9,128 bases of DNA from Synechococcales cyanobacterium PMM_0003 (GTDB lineage: Bacteria; Cyanobacteriota; Cyanobacteriia; Pseudanabaenales; Pseudanabaenaceae), in assembly GCA_949128015.1 (NCBI GenBank), contig CASBRC010000172.1, forward strand, positions 1-9,128. The letters are read 5' to 3'. Shown here one piece after another: positions 1 through 5,879 of the stretch. A program made the position numbers and the translations under genes. The notes under the pieces are model-generated. The model was not told the origin of the DNA, searched no databases, and was given only the letters and a program-made list of their open reading frames with translations. The first letter of the stretch is position 1. Every line of letters starts with the position of its first letter.

Positions 1-14
1 CAGTAAACTTATGT

Positions 15-75
15 ATACAGCTTATTGATATTGGTGGCGGTGCGGAGCACCGCCGCCAATATCAATAAGCTGTAT
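15..75. repeat. 29-bp near-perfect hairpin repeat (GC-rich apex)
   Basis: The arms 15-43 and 47-75 are complementary over 29 bp with one T/G wobble (35 against 55) and a 3-nt loop, GGA. The apex reads GGCGGTGC-GGA-GCACCGCC, and the outer arms are AT-rich (ATACAGCTTATTGATATT). Read on the minus strand, the apex is GGTGC-TCC-GCACC, which resembles the apices at 8258-8288 and 8964-9028. It is probably a dispersed cyanobacterial palindromic repeat. There is no T-run, so a terminator role for an upstream gene is possible but not shown. Confidence 0.85.
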
Positions 76-160
76 CTCACTTTGGCGCATTCCCTATTTT
101 GCAAAGCCTAGAACAAGGGGCTTAAGCCCCTTGCCTCTATCCAATGTTCCAAAATGAGAT
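74..160. repeat. Composite inverted repeat enclosing a perfect 20-bp palindrome
   Basis: Bases 74-91 and 143-160 are inverted copies matching at 15 of 18 positions. Between them, bases 114-133 form a perfect palindrome, CAAGGGGCTTAAGCCCCTTG. A related sequence, TATCAATAAGCT, flanks the block as a direct repeat at 60-71 and 167-178. The layout looks like a small non-coding mobile element with terminal inverted repeats and a flanking duplication, but the flanking repeat and the inverted repeat are not flush (6 nt lie between 160 and 167). I see no open reading frame in it. Confidence 0.5.
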
Positions 161-207
161 GCTCCCTATCAATAAGCTATACATATCAATTAAAATTTTA
201 ATAATTC

Positions 208-1191
208 ATGGATCTCTCAACCATCTTAGAACTAACCCTAGGCTTGTCGTTACTAGGTGTAGCAATTTATGCGATCGCATCTCGTCCCTACCAGTCATCG
301 GACTCCGTCGCTCGCTCCTATGATGAGTGGACGCAGGATGGACTTTTAGAATTTTATTGGGGCGATCATATTCATCTCGGACATTATGGAACTCCCGCTC
401 AATCCAAAGATTTTCGGGAAGCCAAGGTGGATTTTGTTAGAGAGATGGTGAAGTGGGGCGGCTTAGATCAAGTTGCTAATGGCAGTACGTTACTTGATGT
501 CGGCTGTGGCATTGGCGGCAGTAGCCGTATTTTGGCAAGGGACTATGGCTTTGATGTTACCGCCGTGACTATAAGTCCGCAGCAGGTCAAGAGAGCGACA
601 GAACTCACACCGCCTGAAATGAAAGCCAAATTTCAGGTCGATGATGCGATGGCGCTATCATTTCCTGACGCTAGTTTTGATGTGGTTTGGTGTATTGAGG
701 CGGGGCCACATATGCCCGACAAGGCAGTTTTTGCTAAAGAATTATTGAGAGTGCTAAAACCTGATGGCATCCTTGTAGTTGCCGATTGGAATCAACGCGA
801 CGATCGCAATAACCCTCTTAACTTTGTCGAAAAACTAATCATGAAGCAACTGCTCGATCAATGGTCACATCCTGCTTTCGCCAGTATCGAAGGCTTTGCG
901 GAGATTCTTAGCGAAACTAGTTTAGCTAAAGGGGCAGTAACCACAGCAGACTGGACGGTTGAGACTTTGCCTTCTTGGATTGATTCGATTTGGCAAGGAA
1001 TTATCCGCCCATCAGGTTTAGTCAAATTTGGGATAACTGGTTTTATTAAGTCATTGCGCGAGGTTCCGACCTTATTATTAATGCGTCTTGCTTTCGGTAC
1101 AGGGCTTTGTCGATTTGGGATGTTTCGGGCAGTAAGAGCAATTTCTCAGAATACTGAATCATTAGTTGGTAGTAGTATTTACAAACCTTAG
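208..1191 (+). CDS. Plastoquinol/tocopherol (MPBQ/MSBQ-type) SAM methyltransferase
   Basis: A 327-residue class I methyltransferase. Residues 5-25 form one hydrophobic N-terminal segment, probably a membrane anchor, followed by YQSSDSVARSYDEWT (28-42) and YWGDHIHLGHYG (50-61). The SAM-binding motif I is LDVGCGIGG (96-104), followed by TISPQQVKRATEL (121-133), the substrate-side EAGPHMPDK (164-172) and VVADWNQRDD (190-199). I recognise this arrangement as very close to Synechocystis Sll0418, the 2-methyl-6-phytyl/solanesyl-benzoquinol methyltransferase. That enzyme methylates the aromatic ring in vitamin E and plastoquinone synthesis at the membrane. A gamma-tocopherol methyltransferase is the main alternative, since the two families are similar in sequence. 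The last 15 or so residues (from about 313) are a variable tail. The gene is monocistronic by spacing: repeats lie upstream and 191 nt of gap downstream. No Shine-Dalgarno sequence is evident before the ATG. Confidence 0.95.
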   Translation: MDLSTILELTLGLSLLGVAIYAIASRPYQSSDSVARSYDEWTQDGLLEFYWGDHIHLGHYGTPAQSKDFREAKVDFVREMVKWGGLDQVANGSTLLDVGCGIGGSSRILARDYGFDVTAVTISPQQVKRATELTPPEMKAKFQVDDAMALSFPDASFDVVWCIEAGPHMPDKAVFAKELLRVLKPDGILVVADWNQRDDRNNPLNFVEKLIMKQLLDQWSHPAFASIEGFAEILSETSLAKGAVTTADWTVETLPSWIDSIWQGIIRPSGLVKFGITGFIKSLREVPTLLLMRLAFGTGLCRFGMFRAVRAISQNTESLVGSSIYKP

Positions 1192-1258
1192 TCCATATTG
1201 AGTGTTAGCTTTATGCACGGGCTGAATATCAGGATTTAGTATTCTTTATTAATTCCAA

Positions 1259-1330
1259 ATGCGTCAGTGGAGTTTATTTGGTTTAATTAGGGATATTTTT
1301 GGATTTCTGACTAAATTAGGTTGGGTTTAA
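1259..1330 (+). CDS. Possible 23-residue amphipathic peptide
   Basis: A short frame in the 191-nt gap between the methyltransferase and the DUF1830 gene: ATG 1259-1261, TAA 1328-1330. The peptide begins MRQWSLFGLIRDIF and ends GFLTKLGWV. On a 100-degree helical wheel, residues S5, G8, R11, D12, G15, T18 and K19 occupy one face (0-140 degrees). L6, F7, L9, I10, I13, F14, F16, L17 and L20 occupy the other (160-340 degrees). This is a clean amphipathic helix of the kind seen in membrane-surface peptides. Against it being a gene: there is no Shine-Dalgarno sequence, AT-rich sequence favours hydrophobic codons, and I recognise no family. The alternative is plain intergenic sequence. Confidence 0.25.
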   Translation: MRQWSLFGLIRDIFGFLTKLGWV

Positions 1331-1382
1331 ATCCAAAAGCTCTTGTTAATTTTTGCTTAAATAACTTTATATAAAAAACACT

Positions 1383-1745
1383 ATGTCCATATTTGATCCG
1401 TTACCTGCTGATTTACACAATAAAAAGATTGTTTGCTCCTATGTAAATGCCACCAGCAAAATCCAAATTGCACGGATTACCGACGTGCCTCAGTGGTATT
1501 TCGAGCGGGTCGTATTTCCTGGGCAGAACTTAATATTTGAAGCGATCGCATCGGCACATGTTGAAATTCATTCAGGAATGATGGCAAGCTCCATACTTTC
1601 AGATACAATTCCCTGTGTCCAATTACAGGTAGAAGATGCGAGCTGCGCATTACCAAGCTGGGTTCCCATCAAATCAATTGATGATGACCCACTTGATGAT
1701 CCGTCAGTGATACTCACTCTGCCTGAACCTGAAGTAGTCTCCTAA
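1383..1745 (+). CDS. DUF1830 family protein, function unknown
   Basis: A 120-residue protein whose core (about 16-83) matches the DUF1830 pattern as I remember it: IVCSYVNATSKIQIARI (16-32), WYFERVVFPGQ (38-48), then EIHSGMMASSILSDTIPC (61-78). The family is confined to cyanobacteria as far as I know and has no assigned function. There is no signal peptide and no membrane segment, so it should be cytosolic. The tail from 98 is strongly acidic (DDDPLDD, 100-106) and proline-rich at its end. The stop is only 3 nt before the MBOAT start, so the two genes are almost certainly co-transcribed. A HIP1 site lies within the gene at 1542-1549. The upstream 50 nt are AT-rich with possible promoter elements, but none is clear enough to call. 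Confidence 0.9.
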   Translation: MSIFDPLPADLHNKKIVCSYVNATSKIQIARITDVPQWYFERVVFPGQNLIFEAIASAHVEIHSGMMASSILSDTIPCVQLQVEDASCALPSWVPIKSIDDDPLDDPSVILTLPEPEVVS

Positions 1746-1748
1746 ACA

Positions 1749-3242
1749 ATGGATTTCCTTTATTTCCACTTTGTCCAGTTTGTGACTGGCGCAAAAATGG
1801 ATTTTCTGTCGCTTGATTATGTTCAATTCCTGATCATAACCACGGTTGTTTATTGGCTCTTGCCAAATGTGCAAGCACGCTTGTTAGTGATTTTGACGGC
1901 AAGCTTATGGTTTTATTCACTCATCCAACAGCAGTATGTTTGGCTATTGCTGGTGATGTTGGCAGTTACTTTTTGGTTAGGGGGGGAAATTCGTAAAGGG
2001 GATAAATTCCTAAAGCAGTGGCTGCTATTTGTCGGCATATTTTTTAATGTGCTGCTGCTATTTGGGTTTAAATACATTCCCTTTGTGGCGACTGCGATCG
2101 GCAACATTACGGGTTTCCCAGTGGGGAGTTCACTCGCGATCTGGGCAAAGACAAATATCGTGCCGCCGATTACCCTCAGCTTTTTTGTATTTGAGTTAAT
2201 TGCTTATCTAATCGATACCTATCGCGGCAATAGCCCCGCCAAGAATTTTCTTGACTTTGCCGCGTACAAGTTATTTTTTGCCAAGCTATTATCGGGACCA
2301 ATTACCCGCTATCAAGAATTTGCGCCTCAACTAATTACGCGATCGCGTCCAGTATTACCCGATATCGTCGAAGGTGTCTGGCTATTTGCCATTGGAGCCG
2401 TTAAAAAAGGCATCGTTGCCGACAATATGGCGCGACTAGTCGATCTCAGCTTTCGGAATACGGAACGGGCTGGCAGTGTCGATCTATGGCTAGCGCTCTT
2501 CGCCTATGGCATTCAGATTTATTGTGACTTTAGCGGCTATATCGATATGGCGAGAGGCAGCGCCTTGTTATTAGGCTTTAAGCTACCCCAAAATTTTGAT
2601 TTCCCCTATTTCTCCGCGAGTATTTCCGACTTTTGGCGACGCTGGCACATGACTCTCGGCGCATGGATGCGAAACTATCTCTATATTCCCCTCGGTGGTT
2701 CACGCGGCGGACTCTGGCGCACTTGCCTAAATTTGATGATCATCATGCTGGCTGTCGGGATCTGGCATGGCGCAAACTGGGGCTTCATTATTTGGGGGCT
2801 ATGGCATGGTGCAGCGCTAGTAGTTCATCGCCTTTGGATGGAAGTTTGCAGCGTATTTGAAGATTTACATAAAATCTGGAAGCCTCTGCCAATGCAGATA
2901 TTTGCGATCGCACTGACGCAGTTGGTAGTATTTTTGGGTTGGATTCCTTTCCGATTGCCCAATTTAGCCGATACAAATATGTTTTTGCAAAGGCTCTGGG
3001 GACATCAAAGCGATCCTCAGTTTGGCGTAAAAATCTATGTAGAGTCTCTCGGTATTACGGCGGGACAAATCTCATTATTAATGTTCGGGCTAGTTATTTT
3101 TTCGCTGATCGCCTATCGATGCGATCGCAATAAGTGGCAACTAAACTGGCAAGTAAAATTATCTCTTGTACCCATTAGCCTATTTTTAGTCAGCATCCTC
3201 AGCCCAGAAAACAAACTACCCTTTATCTACTTTGATTTTTAA
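1749..3242 (+). CDS. MBOAT family membrane O-acyltransferase (AlgI-like)
   Basis: A 497-residue polytopic membrane protein of the MBOAT family, which moves acyl groups onto polysaccharides, teichoic acids or other acceptors. Visible motifs are SGPITRYQEFAPQ (182-194), YGIQIYCDFSGYIDMARG (253-270), SDFWRRWHMTLGAWMRNYLY (293-312, His300) and GIWHGANWGFIIWGLWHG (337-354, His340 and His353). His340 in WHGANWG is the best candidate for the conserved active-site histidine. The C-terminus, LPFIYFDF, is the usual family ending. Length and domain are complete. In the AlgI/AlgJ and DltB/DltD systems the MBOAT protein works with an SGNH-type or similar partner, and none is in this window. The start is uncertain: Met17 (1797) begins MDFLSLDYVQF, which looks like the family N-terminus, while Met1 begins a similar MDFLYFHFVQF. 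Neither has a good ribosome site. The acceptor could be an exopolysaccharide made with the genes at 3504-7382, but this is inference. Confidence 0.93.
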   Translation: MDFLYFHFVQFVTGAKMDFLSLDYVQFLIITTVVYWLLPNVQARLLVILTASLWFYSLIQQQYVWLLLVMLAVTFWLGGEIRKGDKFLKQWLLFVGIFFNVLLLFGFKYIPFVATAIGNITGFPVGSSLAIWAKTNIVPPITLSFFVFELIAYLIDTYRGNSPAKNFLDFAAYKLFFAKLLSGPITRYQEFAPQLITRSRPVLPDIVEGVWLFAIGAVKKGIVADNMARLVDLSFRNTERAGSVDLWLALFAYGIQIYCDFSGYIDMARGSALLLGFKLPQNFDFPYFSASISDFWRRWHMTLGAWMRNYLYIPLGGSRGGLWRTCLNLMIIMLAVGIWHGANWGFIIWGLWHGAALVVHRLWMEVCSVFEDLHKIWKPLPMQIFAIALTQLVVFLGWIPFRLPNLADTNMFLQRLWGHQSDPQFGVKIYVESLGITAGQISLLMFGLVIFSLIAYRCDRNKWQLNWQVKLSLVPISLFLVSILSPENKLPFIYFDF

Positions 3243-3251
3243 GACTTATGG

Positions 3252-3421
3252 CAAATGAAGGGATTCTCATCTCGCAACTTGAAATATATGCGAGCTTTCG
3301 CCGCAGCATGGACTGATGAGCAAATAGTGCAACAGGCTGTTGCACAAATTCCTTGCAAGGAGTCTTACCAAGCATTGAAAGTTTAGAGGCTGAGTTGGCG
3401 ACAGTTGAAATGGATTTATAA
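3252..3421 (+). pseudogene. Remnant of a YhcG/DUF1016-type PDDEXK nuclease gene
   Basis: Two fragments of one family lie end to end in different frames. In frame from 3255, translation gives MKGFSSRNLKYMRAF, then a stretch ending DEQIVQQAVAQIP (to 3353). This is the N-terminal pattern of DUF1016 (YhcG) proteins as I know it, normally followed by WGHN. From 3353 another frame reads LQGVLPSIESLEAEL, ending in a TAA at 3419-3421, which resembles the C-terminal end of the same family. Nothing of the central and catalytic PDDEXK region remains, and the start is missing too. An internal deletion of several hundred bases with a frameshift explains this best. The remaining 43-residue frame (3255-3386) is unlikely to be functional. 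The family identity rests on recalled motifs, not a search. Confidence 0.65.
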
Positions 3422-3431
3422 ATCATTGCAA

Positions 3432-3471
3432 AAACAGTATAAGGAGGCGCAAACGCCTCCTTATACTGTTT
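3432..3471. terminator. Bidirectional terminator between convergent genes
   Basis: A perfect 18-bp stem (3432-3449 with 3454-3471) and a 4-nt loop, CAAA. The GC-rich upper stem is AGGAGGCG and the base is AT-rich. The plus side leaves in GTTTATTTT; the minus side leaves in CTGTTTTTG, giving a five-T run for the UDP-glucose dehydrogenase transcript. It sits between the end of the plus-strand unit and the end of the minus-strand operon, so it should serve both. Confidence 0.85.
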
Positions 3472-3503
3472 ATTTTCTGTATTGACGAGCTAATCCGATA
3501 TTA

Positions 3504-4850
3504 CTATCGACCAATGCCAATATACTTAAAGCCCAAAGCTTTCAGAGCTTTACCATCAAGAAAATTACGCGCATCAATAATGACAGGATGTGCCATCAGG
3601 GTATACATCTTGGCATAGTCGATCGCCAGAAACTCTTGCCAATCAGTCACCAATACCACCGCATCACAACCATCAGCAAGACGCTCTAAATCAGTTTCCA
3701 CAATTACATTAGAGAAGCCTTGACGCAATCCTGATTGAGAAACTAGCGGATCATAGGCTTTAACTCTGGCTCCCAAACGACTGAGTTGATCAATTAAGGT
3801 CAGGGCTGGAGCATCCCTCATATCATCAGTATCAGGCTTAAAAGTCATTCCCAATAAACCAATGGTTTTACCCTTGAGGATTTTCAGGGCTTGCTGCAAC
3901 TTCTCAACAACCAGAGTCCGTTGCAATTCATTTACGCGCACACAAGCTTTGAGAATCTCCGTAGAATAGCCATAATCTTCAGCCGTATAAATCAAAGCCG
4001 AGACATCCTTACCAAAGCAAGAGCCACCCCAACCGATACCAGCTTGCAAGAACTTAGAACCAATTCGTGAATCTAGTCCAATGCCGCGAGCAACTTCCTT
4101 AACATCTGCACCAACGCGATCGCAAATATTGGCGACCTCATTCACAAAGCTAATCTTGGTTGCTAAAAAAGCATTTGCTGCATACTTAATCATTTCAGCA
4201 GAGTTCAAATCGGTAACTACCACAGGCACAGATGGCTGAGTTTTATCTTCCGCAAAAGAGCGATCGATAATTGGTGCATAAAGCTCTTGCATCAATTTTA
4301 AAGCGCGATCGCTGTCACTACCAACGACAATGCGATCGGGATTAAACGTATCAAAAACAGCTACACCCTCACGCAGAAATTCTGGATTGCTAACCACATC
4401 AAACTGGATCTGATCAATATTACTTTTTCCCAACATACCATCTAGGACGATCATACGAACCCAGTCACCAGAACCAATCGGCACTGTAGACTTATTTACA
4501 ATTACGCGATATCCCTCAGTGAGACTTTCGCCAATACTTCTAGCCACCGCTTCCACATAGCGCATATCACTACGACCATCAGCCAAAGATGGCGTACCTA
4601 CAGCAATAAATAAAATCTCACCATGCTGAACACCTGCGGCAATATCTGTCGTAAATTCGATCTTCCCTTGACGAATTGACTCGGCTATGACTTCAGGTAA
4701 TCCTGGCTCATGGATTGGCGATTGCCCCGACTTCATTAACTTAACTTTTTCTTCGTTATTATCGACACAAATCACGTCATGACCAATGTAGGCAAGGCAA
4801 GCACCTGTGACTAAACCCACATAACCAGTTCCAATTACACAAACACGCAT
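3504..4850 (-). CDS. ugd: UDP-glucose 6-dehydrogenase
   Basis: A 448-residue enzyme that oxidises UDP-glucose to UDP-glucuronate with two NAD+. The N-terminal Rossmann motif is VIGTGYVGL (5-13), with D30 closing the NAD-binding fold. NKSTVPIGSG (119-128) and NPEFLREG (155-162) are the usual substrate and catalytic segments, and IKYAANAFLATKISFVNE (221-238) carries the central-domain lysine and asparagine. GWGGSCFGKD (273-282) holds the catalytic Cys278. GMTFKPDTDDMRDAP (334-348) opens the UDP-binding C-terminal domain. Length and motifs are complete. It lies 82 nt downstream of the decarboxylase gene that uses its product, with a 19-bp hairpin between them, so it may be the last gene of the operon or have its own transcript. 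No clear Shine-Dalgarno sequence precedes the ATG. Confidence 0.97.
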   Translation of the reverse strand: MRVCVIGTGYVGLVTGACLAYIGHDVICVDNNEEKVKLMKSGQSPIHEPGLPEVIAESIRQGKIEFTTDIAAGVQHGEILFIAVGTPSLADGRSDMRYVEAVARSIGESLTEGYRVIVNKSTVPIGSGDWVRMIVLDGMLGKSNIDQIQFDVVSNPEFLREGVAVFDTFNPDRIVVGSDSDRALKLMQELYAPIIDRSFAEDKTQPSVPVVVTDLNSAEMIKYAANAFLATKISFVNEVANICDRVGADVKEVARGIGLDSRIGSKFLQAGIGWGGSCFGKDVSALIYTAEDYGYSTEILKACVRVNELQRTLVVEKLQQALKILKGKTIGLLGMTFKPDTDDMRDAPALTLIDQLSRLGARVKAYDPLVSQSGLRQGFSNVIVETDLERLADGCDAVVLVTDWQEFLAIDYAKMYTLMAHPVIIDARNFLDGKALKALGFKYIGIGR

Positions 4851-4887
4851 GTTCTGTTACCAATAATTTTTTGCTGTTCAGGAAGCC

Positions 4888-4928
4888 AAAATCCAGATCG
4901 ATAGGCTAAGCCTATCGATCTGGATTTT
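4888..4928. terminator. 19-bp hairpin between the decarboxylase and ugd genes
   Basis: A perfect 19-bp stem (4888-4906 with 4910-4928) and a 3-nt loop, TAA. It begins 4 nt after the stop of the minus-strand decarboxylase gene and ends 37 nt before the ugd start. On the minus strand its 3' arm ends in TTTT and is followed by GGC, so the U-tract is short and partly inside the stem. It may act as a partial terminator, an mRNA-stabilising structure or simply a palindromic repeat. Confidence 0.6.
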
Positions 4929-4932
4929 CTAT

Positions 4933-5874
4933 TTATAAATTCTCGCTGTTTAGATGATCGCGAAAATAAGCGATCGTCTTCGAGAGTCCTTCTTTTAGTG
5001 GGAAATTTGGCTCCCAATTAAAATAGAACTTTGCATGTGAAATGTCGGGTTGACGGCGTTGTGGATCATCCTGAGGTAAAGGCTTAAAGATTAGTTCTGC
5101 TGTGGGATCAATCATATGTTGAATAGTTTGAGCCAATTGCAGAATGGTGTATTCTTCAGGATTCCCCAAATTCACTGGCCCAATATAATTTCCATTCATC
5201 AGACGCATCAATCCTTCGACAAGATCTGACACATAACAAAAGCTGCGGGTTTGCGATCCATCTCCATAAATCGTGAGCGGAATTCCCTTAAGTGCTTGAA
5301 CGACAAAATTACTAACTACTCGTCCATCGTTTTCTAACATTCGCTCCCCATGGGTGTTAAAAATTCGGGCAACGCGCACTTCAGTATGATACTGACGATG
5401 GTAGTCAAAAGTTATTGTCTCAGCAATGCGTTTGCCCTCATCGTAGCAGCTACGAATACCCGTACAATTGACGTTACCCCAGTAGCTTTCGACCTGCGGG
5501 TGAATTAGAGGATCACCATAAACTTCCGAAGTTGATGCTAACAAAATTCTTGCGTTCCATTGTTTTGCCAATTCCAACATATTCAGTGTTCCCAAAAAGT
5601 TGGTTTTGGCAGTTTTAATGGGATCGGACTGATAATGCACAGGTGAAGCTGGGCAAGCAAGATGATAGATTTGATCAATATTATCAATCTCTATCGAATT
5701 GACAACATCATGCTCAATGAATTGAAAATTAGGATGGTTAATCCATTGAGAATTATTAGATTTCCTTCCTGTATAAAGATTGTCAATACAGATAACTTCA
5801 TGCCCAGATTCCATCAAACGATCGACTAGATGTGATCCAATGAACCCAGCGCCGCCAGTAACTACAATTTTCAT
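4933..5874 (-). CDS. uxs: UDP-glucuronate decarboxylase (UDP-xylose synthase)
   Basis: A 313-residue extended short-chain dehydrogenase/reductase that converts UDP-glucuronate to UDP-xylose with bound NAD+. Motifs are GGAGFIGSHL (7-16), DNLYTGRKSN (31-40), HLACPASPVHYQSDPIKT (71-88), STSEVYGDP (114-122, with Glu117), CYDEGKR (143-149, with Tyr144 and Lys148), VARIFNTHG (168-176), ENDGRVVSNF (181-190), YGDGSQTRSF (203-212) and VNLGNPEE (234-241). The order and spacing match soluble bacterial and animal UXS enzymes. Two usual prolines are changed: the common GPR before the active-site tyrosine is GIR here (139-141), and the common GPRM is GERM (176-179). A dTDP-glucose dehydratase or UDP-glucose epimerase is less likely given these motifs and the ugd neighbour. 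It starts 5 nt after the export gene stop and lacks a Shine-Dalgarno sequence, so translation is probably coupled. Confidence 0.93.
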   Translation of the reverse strand: MKIVVTGGAGFIGSHLVDRLMESGHEVICIDNLYTGRKSNNSQWINHPNFQFIEHDVVNSIEIDNIDQIYHLACPASPVHYQSDPIKTAKTNFLGTLNMLELAKQWNARILLASTSEVYGDPLIHPQVESYWGNVNCTGIRSCYDEGKRIAETITFDYHRQYHTEVRVARIFNTHGERMLENDGRVVSNFVVQALKGIPLTIYGDGSQTRSFCYVSDLVEGLMRLMNGNYIGPVNLGNPEEYTILQLAQTIQHMIDPTAELIFKPLPQDDPQRRQPDISHAKFYFNWEPNFPLKEGLSKTIAYFRDHLNSENL

Positions 5875-5879
5875 GCTTA

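Noticed and set aside
1297..1338. 10-bp inverted repeat TTTTGGATTT...AAATCCAAAA with a 22-nt loop
   Set aside because: AT-rich, with a long loop and no T-run; too weak to call a terminator or operator.
2633..3133. Plus-strand frames of 64 and 75 codons inside the MBOAT gene
   Set aside because: They overlap conserved MBOAT motifs in another frame and have no independent support.
3327..3345. 8-bp inverted repeat GTGCAACA-GGC-TGTTGCAC
   Set aside because: It falls in codons of the nuclease remnant (VQQAVA) and can be explained by those codons; no T-run follows.
3223..3426. 67-codon minus-strand frame between the MBOAT gene and ugd
   Set aside because: It is opposite the nuclease remnant, whose plus-strand fragments are far more protein-like.
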